64,000 bases of DNA from Asaia sp037151935 (GTDB lineage Bacteria; Pseudomonadota; Alphaproteobacteria; Acetobacterales; Acetobacteraceae). The position numbers were made by a program, and so were the translations under genes. Where the stretch lies: positions 2,976,001 through 3,040,000 of the forward strand of contig NZ_CP157575.1 in the NCBI RefSeq assembly GCF_051628905.1, read 5' to 3'. The notes under the pieces are model-generated. The model saw nothing but the letters and a program-made list of their open reading frames with translations, was not told the DNA's origin and made no database searches. Of this stretch, positions 15,005 to 23,531 are shown piece by piece (the stretch's first letter is position 1; each line of letters begins with the position of its first letter).

Positions 15005-17881
15005 TCAGCGCTTCCACCAGCCGGTGCGCGGCTTTGCGGGTGCGACCTCATCGACATTGATGGGCTGCACTACCGGAGCGGCGTCTTCGCTCTTCGCCTT
15101 GGCCCGGCTTGCGCGGCTCTTGGCGGGTGCCTTGGTCTCAGCCTGAGCAGGAGCTTCCTCGGCTGCCTTGCGCGGCGTACGACCACGACGGGGCTTCGGC
15201 GCCTCCGGCTCGCTCACCACTGCGGTGGGCGCGACCTGCGCTGCGACCGTCTCGCCCGAAGCTTCGGCCATCTCTGCAGCGACCGGCGTCTTGCGCGGGC
15301 GACCACGACGACGGGGTGCGGGCTTGTCCTGATCCGCTTCGGCCACGGCGACTGGCTCCGGCACAGGCGCTGAATCAGCAGCGACCGTTTCTGTCGGGGC
15401 AGGCTCGACAACCTCAGCCGCGGCAGGCTTGCGACGCGGGCGAGAACGGCTCTTGCGACCCTCATTCTCGATACCGTGACGCGAGGTCTCCTCCTGGGCG
15501 GCGACCGGCGCGCTGGCCTCTTCATCGCGCTTCGGCTCGACCGCGAGGGTCGGCTTCGGTTCGTTGTTGAGAGCAGAAGGCGCACCCAGACGCGATTCAG
15601 CCTGTTCGATCATATCGAAAATGTCGAACGAACCACCACCGAACGGATCGGCGGGCGTCGGCCCCACCCAGCGGTTTTCGCGCTTCTCGGCAGGTGCGCG
15701 GCGCTCGCTGTTATGGCGTGCCTCACGCGCAGGTTCGGCTTGAGGGCGCTCGCCCGGAGCGCGCTCATTCTGGCCACGCTCTCCTTGGTTACGCTCAGCC
15801 TGACCACGCTCATCACGCGAGACGCGGCGCGTACGCATCCGGCGACGTCCGGGAACGATCAGGGCTTCAGCCTCGCTATTCTCCTGTTCTTCCCGCCCGT
15901 TGTCTTCAGCGGCGGCCTCGTGTGACACAGTCTCTTCCTCTTCGTCGGAACCATTTTCCGACGAAGCCTGGACGTCGCGTGCGTCATCCGAACGACGACC
16001 GTTGCGACGGCGACGGCGACGACGGCGGCGACCGCCATCTTCTCTCGCACCCTCTTCGCGTGGTCCGTCTTCACGGGTTTCTTCCGGGGCGGCGACGTTA
16101 TCGACGCTCTGCTCGATCTCGTCATCCTGCGCGACGGCCTCGACCGAAGACACGGGTGCTTCGATCTCATGTCTCTGAGCTGGACGTGTTTCCGCCGGAA
16201 CCTGAGGGCGCAGGCGCTCGATACGCAGATCGGCGGGCGTCAGAGTGTCATCAGGCTGGAAAGACACATGCATGCGATGACGCTGTTCGATCTCGCCCAG
16301 CCAGTCGCGCTTGTTGTTGAGAATGTAAAGCGCGGTGCCAGAGGTGATGTGAACGCAGATCGCGGCTGCTTTCTGCTTCAGACCTTCCTCGTCTACAGCA
16401 CGAAGAACGTGAAGAGCAGCGCTTTCGACGCCGCGTACATGGCCCGTGCCCTGGCAATGCGGGCAGGGAACCAGAACGGCTTCGGCAATAGACGGGCGCA
16501 GACGCTGGCGCGACATTTCGAGCAGGCCGAAATGCGAGATCTGGCCGATCTGGATGCGCGCGCGGTCGCTGCGCAGCGCGTCCTTGAGGCGCTTTTCGAC
16601 CATGGAATTATGCTTGCGGCTTTCCATGTCGATAAAGTCGATCACGACCAGACCGGCAAGGTCGCGCAGGCGAAGCTGGCGGGCGACTTCCTCGGCAGCT
16701 TCGAGGTTTGTCCGTACCGCCGTGTCTTCGATATTGCGCTGGCCCGTCGAGCGGCCCGAGTTCACATCGATCGAAACCAGGGCTTCGGTCTGGTTGATCA
16801 CCAGATAGCCACCCGATTTGAGCTGGGCCATGGGCGAGGCAATCGCGTCGAGATGACCTTCGACATGATAGCGGCCATAGAGGCTCTGGGTCTGGTCGCG
16901 CCAGAGTTTCACCTTGCTGGCATTATGCGGCATCAGAAGACGCATGAATTCACGCGCATTCTTCCAGGCCGGTTCGCCATCGATGATGATCTCTTCGATG
17001 TCCTTGCTGAAAAGGTCGCGAATGGCGCGCTTGATCAGATTGGCTTCTTCATAGATCAGCGTGGGCGCGACCGAAGACAGCGTGTGGTTGCGGATATCGT
17101 CCCAGAGCTGGAGCAGATATTCGCAATCGCGCGTGATTTCCGGCCCCGGACGCTGGGCACCGGCGGTACGCACGATCATGGCCATGCCGCGCGGCAGATC
17201 CAGCTCGGCAATGATGTCGCGCAGGCGCTTGCGGTCGCTATCCGAGGTGATCTTGCGCGACACGCCACCGCCGCGCAGGGCGTTGGGCATCAGAACGCAA
17301 TAACGACCGGCGAGCGAGACATAGGTGGTCAGGGCAGCGCCCTTGTTGCCGCGCTCTTCCTTGACGACCTGCACGAGCAGGATCTGGCGGCGACGGATGA
17401 CTTCCTGAATCTTGTAATTGCGCAGGAAGCGCGCCGTGCGGCGGGCAGCAGCGCCCTCATCGCCCGTGTCATGCTCGCCACCGACCGTTTCGGGGCGCGC
17501 TTCGAACTCGCCCTGATCGCTGGTTTCGGCAGTGTCTGCCTCGTCGCTGCTCTGGCTGTCGCTTTCGGTCTCGACGCGCTCATCGGCGCGGAGATCTTCA
17601 TCCTGTAGGGCAAGCAGCTTTTCACGATCGGCAACCGGGATCTGGAAGTAATCCGGGTGGATTTCGCTGAAGGCGAGGAAGCCATGTCGGTTGCCGCCGT
17701 AATCGACGAAGGCGGCCTGAAGGCTCGGTTCGACGCGAATTACCTTGGCGAGGTAGATATTGCCTTTAATCTGCTTCTTGGACGATGTTTCGATGTCATA
17801 ATCTTCGAGACGATCACCATCCATGACCACCACGCGGGTTTCTTCCGCGTGGGTGGTGTCGATCAGCATACGCTTGTTCAT
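15005..17881 (-). CDS. rne: Ribonuclease E
   Basis: A 958-residue RNase E/G endoribonuclease, central to mRNA decay and rRNA processing. The S1 domain is clear (KGNIYLAKVIRVEPSLQAAFVDYGGNRHGFL), though interrupted by an acidic insert (about residues 95-145, ADERVETESDSQSSDEAD). The catalytic DNase-I-like part has LVSIDVNSGRSTGQ and LVVIDFIDME with the Mg-binding Asp residues. The Zn-link is CPHCQGTGHVRG. The C-terminal third is a disordered Arg/Glu/Ala-rich scaffold with arginine blocks (RRRRRRRRNGRR) that would bind RNA and degradosome partners. A long leader precedes it. Confidence 0.96.
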   Translation of the reverse strand: MNKRMLIDTTHAEETRVVVMDGDRLEDYDIETSSKKQIKGNIYLAKVIRVEPSLQAAFVDYGGNRHGFLAFSEIHPDYFQIPVADREKLLALQDEDLRADERVETESDSQSSDEADTAETSDQGEFEARPETVGGEHDTGDEGAAARRTARFLRNYKIQEVIRRRQILLVQVVKEERGNKGAALTTYVSLAGRYCVLMPNALRGGGVSRKITSDSDRKRLRDIIAELDLPRGMAMIVRTAGAQRPGPEITRDCEYLLQLWDDIRNHTLSSVAPTLIYEEANLIKRAIRDLFSKDIEEIIIDGEPAWKNAREFMRLLMPHNASKVKLWRDQTQSLYGRYHVEGHLDAIASPMAQLKSGGYLVINQTEALVSIDVNSGRSTGQRNIEDTAVRTNLEAAEEVARQLRLRDLAGLVVIDFIDMESRKHNSMVEKRLKDALRSDRARIQIGQISHFGLLEMSRQRLRPSIAEAVLVPCPHCQGTGHVRGVESAALHVLRAVDEEGLKQKAAAICVHITSGTALYILNNKRDWLGEIEQRHRMHVSFQPDDTLTPADLRIERLRPQVPAETRPAQRHEIEAPVSSVEAVAQDDEIEQSVDNVAAPEETREDGPREEGAREDGGRRRRRRRRRNGRRSDDARDVQASSENGSDEEEETVSHEAAAEDNGREEQENSEAEALIVPGRRRMRTRRVSRDERGQAERNQGERGQNERAPGERPQAEPAREARHNSERRAPAEKRENRWVGPTPADPFGGGSFDIFDMIEQAESRLGAPSALNNEPKPTLAVEPKRDEEASAPVAAQEETSRHGIENEGRKSRSRPRRKPAAAEVVEPAPTETVAADSAPVPEPVAVAEADQDKPAPRRRGRPRKTPVAAEMAEASGETVAAQVAPTAVVSEPEAPKPRRGRTPRKAAEEAPAQAETKAPAKSRASRAKAKSEDAAPVVQPINVDEVAPAKPRTGWWKR

Positions 17882-18393
17882 ATAAAGGGAAACTCCGGTC
17901 GGCCCTTGTCACGCCCGGTCTCAGGCCCTGTGCAGACACAGTGGCTGTTCCGGCGCGCGCGGCAGAATGTCGAGGACTTTTGAAAGAAAAGGAGCCATCG
18001 GACCAGCGCTCGCGGAACAGCGTCGGAAACCGGGCATTGCCCGATCCGGTAGTTTTCCACAAAACGAGACTGGCAGATTTCATGCGGCCCCAGCGAGTTG
18101 TCATCTGCGTCACTGGATCGAAGACTGACCTCTCTTGCAGTCCTGCGGCGTGGGCCAGCGGAAGGGAGGGGGCTCTTGCAAACCATGTTGACGCGTGAAG
18201 CACGGCATAAAACGGGAGCGGCGCGTTGGAGAGCTAGGCTCTGTCACTGATGCCGGATCGACCGTTTCGCAATCCTTCTCCCGCAGGATGACCGAAAATC
18301 CCGCTCCGTGCAAGACTCGCAGCCCTGCCATGTTGACACCGCATTGTGATGCCACAGAATAGTCAGTCGCTGCTCTCATCCCAAGGTCGCCTC
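17882..18393. other. Divergent region between rne and the amidase
   Basis: About 510 bases without a convincing gene. It contains the rne promoter and 5' leader on the minus strand; RNase E mRNAs often have long autoregulatory leaders, but I cannot identify a conserved fold here. The right part carries the amidase promoter at 18333. Several short open frames exist without start signals. Confidence 0.5.
18333..18361 (+). promoter_or_regulatory. Sigma70-type promoter for the amidase
   Basis: TTGACA at 18333-18338, a 17-base spacer and AGAATA at 18356-18361. The -35 is a perfect consensus and the -10 is partial. It supports using the ATG at 18394 rather than the in-frame GTG/ATG at 18346-18349, which lies inside this promoter. 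Confidence 0.5.
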
Positions 18394-19260
18394 ATGCCCG
18401 CCTCGAACCCGACCCGCCGCCAGATGAGCCATCTGATTGGCAGCGCCCTGGCTACGGCGTCTATCCTGCCATGTTCGCCGGCATCGGCGGCCCATCGGCA
18501 CAACAGTCATGGACAAACGGCCAGGAAAGCGCCTGCGGTCATAGGCTCAGCGGCACCGCCCAGACCCGTCATCATGCTCGACCCCGGACATGGCGGCAAA
18601 GACCCCGGCGCGATCGGGGTGAGCGGTACTTACGAAAAACATATCGCCGCAGCCGCAGCAAAAGAACTCTATCGCCAGATCAAGGCCGCCGGTCGCTACG
18701 ATGTGGTCATGACACGCGCCGATGATCATTTCATTCCGCTCGAAGGGCGTGTCGATCTCGCCCATAAACATAAGGCGCAGCTCTTTATTTCCATGCATGC
18801 CGACGCGCTGCATGACCCCGCCGTGCGTGGTGCAAGCGTCTATACGCTCTCCAATGGCGCATCGGACGCGCAGACAGCGTCTCTCGCCCAAACCGAAAAC
18901 AGTGCCGATCGATTTGCCGGGCCTGCCTTTCACGGCATGTCGTCCGAGGTTCAGGATATTCTGGCGAGTCTTGTTCATGAAGAGACGCGCCGTGGCTCGG
19001 CTCATATGGCGGCGAGCGTCGTTTCGTCCTTCCAGCCGCGCATCGGCCTGTTGCGTCACCCCGCCCGTCACGCCGCTTTCGTCGTGCTCAAATCGGCCGA
19101 TATCCCGTCGGTTCTGGTCGAGATGGGCTTCATGTCCAACCGTCATGACGAGGCCGCCCTGCGTCAGGGGGGATATCGGCAACAGGTCGCCAGCGCCATG
19201 AGTTCCGCAATCGATCGCTATTTTCAGGGTTCAGGCACGAATATTGCGCGATCGGGCTAG
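18394..19260 (+). CDS. amiC: N-acetylmuramoyl-L-alanine amidase (AmiC family)
   Basis: A 288-residue zinc amidase that cleaves the peptide stem from peptidoglycan during septum splitting. A twin-arginine-like signal (NPTRRQMSHLIGSALATASILP) suggests Tat export, as for E. coli AmiC. The Amidase_3 domain shows LDPGHGGKDPGAIG (first Zn His), YEKHIA (Glu), FISMHADA (second His) and VLVEMGFMSNRHDE (catalytic Glu). There is no AMIN domain before the catalytic part. The start at 18394 follows from the promoter upstream and gives a clean signal peptide. Confidence 0.88.
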   Translation: MPASNPTRRQMSHLIGSALATASILPCSPASAAHRHNSHGQTARKAPAVIGSAAPPRPVIMLDPGHGGKDPGAIGVSGTYEKHIAAAAAKELYRQIKAAGRYDVVMTRADDHFIPLEGRVDLAHKHKAQLFISMHADALHDPAVRGASVYTLSNGASDAQTASLAQTENSADRFAGPAFHGMSSEVQDILASLVHEETRRGSAHMAASVVSSFQPRIGLLRHPARHAAFVVLKSADIPSVLVEMGFMSNRHDEAALRQGGYRQQVASAMSSAIDRYFQGSGTNIARSG

Positions 19261-19315
19261 AAAATGATGCGCTCACGCTAGGCAAGGGGCGGCTTTGTGC
19301 AGTAGGAAAGGCATC

Positions 19316-19420
19316 ATGATTATTTCGGGCCCCTCTTTTGGCATCATGCGTCGTGCTTCCGCACGCGCCACGCTGTGCCCGGGCCTCCTTCTTCGTACGC
19401 TTCGACTTATCAGCCCCTGA
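19316..19420 (+). promoter_or_regulatory. leuL: Leucine-rich leader peptide of leuA
   Basis: A 34-codon ORF in the leuA leader, preceded by AGGAAAG. It opens MIISGPSFGIMRR and near its end carries clustered leucine codons: PGLLLRTLRLISP has five Leu in eight residues, then a TGA. This is the arrangement of leucine attenuators, in which ribosome stalling at Leu codons decides expression of leuA. A hairpin follows directly. Confidence 0.7.
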
Positions 19421-19431
19421 GCGCATTTCGC

Positions 19432-19448
19432 CGCCAGCCGGTCTGGCG
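19432..19448 (+). promoter_or_regulatory. Hairpin after the leu leader peptide
   Basis: CGCCAG-ccggt-CTGGCG starts 12 bases after the leader stop and can be extended by an outer CTGA/TCAG pairing. There is no T run, so it may be an antiterminator arm, or it may control ribosome access to leuA 50 bases on rather than act as a simple terminator. Confidence 0.4.
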
Positions 19449-19501
19449 CGTTCAGGGGGTTCATGATTGTGTTGTTCAAAGCCTTGAGAAGAAAAAAAAC
19501 C

Positions 19502-21073
19502 ATGACCATTACCCATCCTTCCTTCGGCACGGTTGCTGACGACCGAGTCATTATTTTCGACACCACCCTGCGTGATGGCGAACAATCGCCCGGATTCTCA
19601 ATGAATCTCGAAGAGAAGATCCGCATGGCCAAGGCGCTCGAAGAGCTGGGTGTGGACGTGATCGAGGCTGGATTTCCGGTCGCGTCGCCCGGCGATTTCG
19701 AGAGCGTGCAGAAAATTGCCGAGACCGTACGCGAGGCCGTGGTCTGCGGTCTGGCGCGCAGTGGCGGCAAGCGCGATATCGAGGCCGCAGGCGAGGCCAT
19801 CGCCAAGGCACCGCGCCGACGCATCCACAACTTCATCTCCACCTCGCCGCTGCACATGAAATACAAGCTGCGCATGGAGCCGGAGACGGTGCTCGAGCTG
19901 ATCGCCGAGGGAAACAAGGCCTCGCGTCACTTTACCGATGACGTGCAGTGGTCTGCCGAAGATGGGTCGCGCACCGATCCCGATTTCCTGTGTCGCTGCG
20001 TCGAGACCGCCATTATTCATGGCGCGACCACCATCAATATTCCCGATACGGTCGGCTTCACCACGCCTGACGAATTGCAGGCCATTTTCACCATGCTGCG
20101 CGAGCGCGTGCCCGGCGCCGAAAAGGTGATTTTCTCAACCCATAACCATAACGATCTTGGGCTGGGGGTCGCCAATACCCTTGCGGCTGTGGCTGGCGGC
20201 GCGCGTCAGATCGAATGCACGATCAACGGGATCGGCGAGCGCGCTGGCAATGCGGCACTCGAAGAGATCGTGATGGCCATCCGTACCCGTCGCGACAAGA
20301 TTCCGTTCCAGAACCGCATCGAGACGCCGCGCCTGCTCGGTATTTCCCGCTTGCTGGCCAATATCACCGGCTTCGACGTGCAGCCCAACAAGGCTATCGT
20401 GGGGCGCAATGCCTTTGCGCATGAGAGCGGTATTCACCAGGACGGCATTCTGAAAAACGCCGCCACTTACGAAATCATGACCCCCGAGAGCGTGGGATGG
20501 AGCAAGACCTCGCTGGTTCTGGGCAAGCATTCGGGTCGCGCAGCTTTCCGCGACAAGCTGAAGTCGCTGGGCTACGAACTATCTGACGACAAGATCCAAA
20601 ATGCGTTCGAGCGTTTCAAGGTTCTGGCCGATCAGAAAAAGACGGTGTTCGATGACGATATCCGCGCTCTGGTCGATGACGAGACGCGCGACCACGATCG
20701 TATCCGTTTCGTGTCGCTGGAGCTGCTGGCCGGTTCCAAGCGCCCGGCCCAGGCAGAGCTGGAACTCCTCGTCGACGGTATCGTGAAATCGGCCAAGGTC
20801 TCGGGCAATGGCCCTGTCGATGCAGCCTTCAAGGCGATTGGCGAGATCTTCCCGCACGAGGCGGCGCTTGAGCTGTTCTCGGTCGGTGCCGTGACGGAAG
20901 GTACTGACGCGCAGGCCAAAACGACCGTACGCCTCCAGGAAGGCGGCAAGATGGTCGATGGGCAGGGCGCCGATGCTGATACGATCGTCTCTGCGGTGCG
21001 TGCCTACGTCCATGCCCTGAACAAGCTGGTGGTCAAACGCACCCGTGCCGAGCCCGAAGCGCTGTCGGTCTGA
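19502..21073 (+). CDS. leuA: 2-isopropylmalate synthase
   Basis: A 523-residue LeuA, first committed enzyme of leucine synthesis (acetyl-CoA + 2-oxoisovalerate). The HMGL-like TIM barrel opens with IIFDTTLRDGEQSPG and contains STHNHNDLGLGVANTLAA (metal-binding HNH) and NAFAHESGIHQDGILKN. The C-terminal LeuA dimer/allosteric domain (about 390-510, ELELLVDGIVKSAKVSGNGPVDAAFKAI) mediates leucine feedback. The ATG at 19502 is chosen as the standard N-terminus (MTITHPSFG). The ribosome binding site is weak and A-rich. It is single and regulated by its leader. Confidence 0.96.
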   Translation: MTITHPSFGTVADDRVIIFDTTLRDGEQSPGFSMNLEEKIRMAKALEELGVDVIEAGFPVASPGDFESVQKIAETVREAVVCGLARSGGKRDIEAAGEAIAKAPRRRIHNFISTSPLHMKYKLRMEPETVLELIAEGNKASRHFTDDVQWSAEDGSRTDPDFLCRCVETAIIHGATTINIPDTVGFTTPDELQAIFTMLRERVPGAEKVIFSTHNHNDLGLGVANTLAAVAGGARQIECTINGIGERAGNAALEEIVMAIRTRRDKIPFQNRIETPRLLGISRLLANITGFDVQPNKAIVGRNAFAHESGIHQDGILKNAATYEIMTPESVGWSKTSLVLGKHSGRAAFRDKLKSLGYELSDDKIQNAFERFKVLADQKKTVFDDDIRALVDDETRDHDRIRFVSLELLAGSKRPAQAELELLVDGIVKSAKVSGNGPVDAAFKAIGEIFPHEAALELFSVGAVTEGTDAQAKTTVRLQEGGKMVDGQGADADTIVSAVRAYVHALNKLVVKRTRAEPEALSV

Positions 21074-21098
21074 CCGAGGCAAGTCCGAGAAAGCCGAA

Positions 21099-21207
21099 GG
21101 CGGGCGCCGTGAAAACGCAGCGCCCGCCGTCGATCATTCTTGATATGAACTTGCAGTACTCATCATAAAAAAACCTCCCGCCGTTTTCGATGGCGGGAGG
21201 TTTTTTT
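21099..21207 (+). terminator. leuA terminator (two hairpins)
   Basis: A GC hairpin GGCGGGCGC/GCGCCCGCC (21099-21128) is followed by a canonical Rho-independent terminator, CCTCCCGCC/GGCGGGAGG (21174-21200), flanked by seven A and seven T. The flanking runs let it work in both directions, ending leuA and possibly the opposing lipoprotein transcript. Confidence 0.9.
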
Positions 21208-21314
21208 GTGTCTGACATGACGGCCCGGGCTCCAGCCGCATAATCAGTGCGTATGGTCTTGGGTCGCCTGCCTCGGATAGGAAGTCTCAGGCAATAGCGA
21301 TGGTGAGGAAGCCA

Positions 21315-21755
21315 TCAGTAGCCGTTTCGATAGCCCTGATAACCCTGCTGTGCCGGATATGCCTGCTGTGGGTAGGACTGCTGGGCAGGATAGGCGGGCT
21401 GGGCATAGCCGTTCGGATATTGTTGCGGGTAAGCCTGTTGCGGCGCCTGATTATAATAGCCGCCCTGATTGTAGTAGTTGCTCTGGCCGCTCGGGCGGTT
21501 CGGCGTGGTAGCCGCACCGCCCGCCGCGCCGAGAAGCCCGCCTGCAAGCGCGCCAATGGCGGCACCGCGCCCCCCGCCAGAAACGGCGCCGATGGCGGCA
21601 CCAGCGCCGCCACCGATCAGCGCCCCCGATCCGGCGCGAGCGCCCGGATCATAGGGGCTGCCGCAACCATTCAGCATGAGGCAAAGCCCGGCGAGGCCTG
21701 TCGCGGCCGTAAGGCGCCGCACGGGCGCAGAGAAGAAAAGGGAGGGTGCGCTCAT
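21315..21755 (-). CDS. Glycine-zipper lipoprotein with Tyr/Gln-rich tail
   Basis: A 146-residue lipoprotein (GLAGLCLMLNGC lipobox). After PYDPGARAGSGALIGGG it has repeated GxxxG/GAAIGA motifs typical of glycine-zipper outer-membrane proteins. The C-terminal third is low-complexity, rich in Tyr, Gln and Pro (repeats like YPAQQ). It is a paralogue of the gene just upstream at 21780, sharing nearly all of the zipper segment but having the extra tail. It could associate with the outer membrane; function unknown. Confidence 0.8.
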   Translation of the reverse strand: MSAPSLFFSAPVRRLTAATGLAGLCLMLNGCGSPYDPGARAGSGALIGGGAGAAIGAVSGGGRGAAIGALAGGLLGAAGGAATTPNRPSGQSNYYNQGGYYNQAPQQAYPQQYPNGYAQPAYPAQQSYPQQAYPAQQGYQGYRNGY

Positions 21756-21779
21756 CTTGGTCTCGCAGGCTCAGTAAAA

Positions 21780-22049
21780 TCAGTAGCCCGAACGCGGGCG
21801 GTTCGGCGTGGTTGCGGCACCACCGGCTGCACCGAGCGCGCCACCCGCGAGGGCGCCAATGGCAGCACCGCGACCGCCACCGGCCAGAGCGCCGATTGCA
21901 GCACCGCCGCCCGCGCCGATCAACGCGCCTGACCCGGCGCGTGCACCGGGATCATAGGGATTGCCGCAGGCGCTCAGACCCAGCATGCCAAAGCAGGCCG
22001 CAAGGGCTGCGAAATTGCGCGGGCGGAAAAGGGAAGCATGCTTGGTCAT
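21780..22049 (-). CDS. Short glycine-zipper lipoprotein
   Basis: An 89-residue lipoprotein with signal FGMLGLSAC. The mature protein is almost entirely the segment NPYDPGARAGSGALIGAGGG followed by GAAIGALAGG repeats and a TTPNRPRSGY end. It resembles the glycine-zipper domains of SlyB/OsmB-type envelope proteins. The neighbouring gene at 21315 repeats the same architecture, so a tandem duplication is likely; the two are 24 bases apart and co-transcribed. Confidence 0.8.
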   Translation of the reverse strand: MTKHASLFRPRNFAALAACFGMLGLSACGNPYDPGARAGSGALIGAGGGAAIGALAGGGRGAAIGALAGGALGAAGGAATTPNRPRSGY

Positions 22050-22463
22050 GATATCTACTATCCTAAAAAGTCGTTCTACTCTGCACGCAACGAGGCGGTA
22101 TTTGTCGAGTTTCCTTCCGCCACTGCCTCGTGATCAGGTTGATCGTCAGATTTCTCCTCGGACGCGTTCGGAGCATGGCGCCACTATGGCCGGTTTTGGA
22201 TGGTTTGTAACCAAAGGTAACCGACGCTCAGGGAGCGTTTCGACGCACGTTTCCGTGCAATGCCTTTTTGGTCATTAAACTGCTATTTTCCCTTATCGGG
22301 ACTTGCTCCCCAATCGCGGCACCGGTAAGCCCTGCGCCAGAATATCTCGCGTCATGCTCCTCTCTGTAAGCTGGTTTCCTTACTTCGACTGTCGAAGGAG
22401 CCACCGCGCGGGGCGGAGCGGATTGCAACCCGCGCGCGCAAATCTTTCGGCCAGGAGGCTTGA
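22050..22463. other. Divergent region upstream of mreB
   Basis: About 410 bases between the lipoprotein pair (leftward) and mreB (rightward). An AT-rich segment around 22250-22300 probably holds the mreB promoter. The rest is a GC-rich leader ending in a strong AGGAGG ribosome binding site 7 bases before the mreB ATG. No gene or RNA is recognised. Confidence 0.5.
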
Positions 22464-23510
22464 ATGTTCTCACGTCTGCTGGGTCTCATGTCGGCAGACA
22501 TGGCTATCGACCTCGGCACCGCCAACACGCTCGTTTACGTCAAGGGACGCGGCATCGTTCTTGACGAACCCTCTGTGGTCGCCATCGCTGAAGTGCGTGG
22601 CAAGAAGCAGGTTCTGGCGGTTGGCGACGAAGCCAAGCTGATGGTCGGGCGCACCCCGGGCAATATTACGGCCATTCGCCCGCTGCGCGATGGCGTGATC
22701 GCCGATTTCGAGGTCGCGGAGGAAATGATCAAGCATTTCATCCGCAAGGTGCATAACCGTCGCGCTTTCGCCAGCCCGCAGATCATCGTCTGTGTTCCGT
22801 CAGGCTCCACGGCGGTCGAGCGTCGCGCCATTCAGGAAAGCGCCGAGAGCGCCGGTGCGCGCAAGGTGATGCTGATCGAAGAGCCTATGGCGGCGGCTAT
22901 CGGCGCCGGTCTTCCCGTAACCGAACCTTCCGGCAGCATGATTGTCGATATCGGCGGCGGCACGACCGAAGTGGCGGTTATTTCTCTTGGCGGTATCGTC
23001 TATGCGCGTTCGGTGCGTGTCGGCGGCGACAAGATGGATGACGCGATCATTTCCTACATCCGCAAGACGTTCAATCTGCTGATCGGCGAAAGCTCAGCAG
23101 AGCGCGTGAAAATGGAAATCGGTTCCGCCTGCCTGCCCGACGATCCGCGCGATCCCGGCCCGATCAAGGAAGTGAAGGGGCGAGACCTCATTAACGGCGT
23201 GCCGCGCGAGATCCTGGTGAGCCAGGCCCAGGTGGCTGAAAGTCTCGCCGAGCCGGTGCAGCAGATCGTCGATGCCGTAACCACGGCACTCGAAAACACG
23301 CCGCCCGAACTGGCTGCCGATATTGTCGATAAGGGCATCGTGCTGACCGGTGGCGGCGCATTGCTTTATCGTCTCGATGACGTGCTGCGCAATGCGACGG
23401 GTCTGCCGGTGACGGTAGGTGAATCGCCGCTTTCCTGCGTGGCGCTTGGTACGGGGCGTGCGCTCGAAGAGATGCGCCGTCTGCGGAACGTCCTGATCTC
23501 GATGTACTGA
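22464..23510 (+). CDS. mreB: Rod-shape-determining protein MreB (actin homologue)
   Basis: A 348-residue bacterial actin that organises lateral wall synthesis. Phosphate 1 motif DLGTANTLVYVKGRGIVLDEPSVVAI, phosphate 2 IVDIGGGTTEVAVISLGGIV and the adenosine motif GIVLTGGGALLYRLDDVL are all present. The N-terminal MFSRLLGLMSADMA is a plausible membrane-binding amphipathic helix. First gene of the elongasome operon; its ATG follows a consensus ribosome binding site. Confidence 0.97.
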   Translation: MFSRLLGLMSADMAIDLGTANTLVYVKGRGIVLDEPSVVAIAEVRGKKQVLAVGDEAKLMVGRTPGNITAIRPLRDGVIADFEVAEEMIKHFIRKVHNRRAFASPQIIVCVPSGSTAVERRAIQESAESAGARKVMLIEEPMAAAIGAGLPVTEPSGSMIVDIGGGTTEVAVISLGGIVYARSVRVGGDKMDDAIISYIRKTFNLLIGESSAERVKMEIGSACLPDDPRDPGPIKEVKGRDLINGVPREILVSQAQVAESLAEPVQQIVDAVTTALENTPPELAADIVDKGIVLTGGGALLYRLDDVLRNATGLPVTVGESPLSCVALGTGRALEEMRRLRNVLISMY

Positions 23511-23531
23511 TAACCAGGGAGCATCCGGTCG

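Noticed and set aside
16169..17608. 479-codon open frame antisense to rne
   Set aside because: Complement of the RNase E catalytic region; composition is that of a shadow frame.
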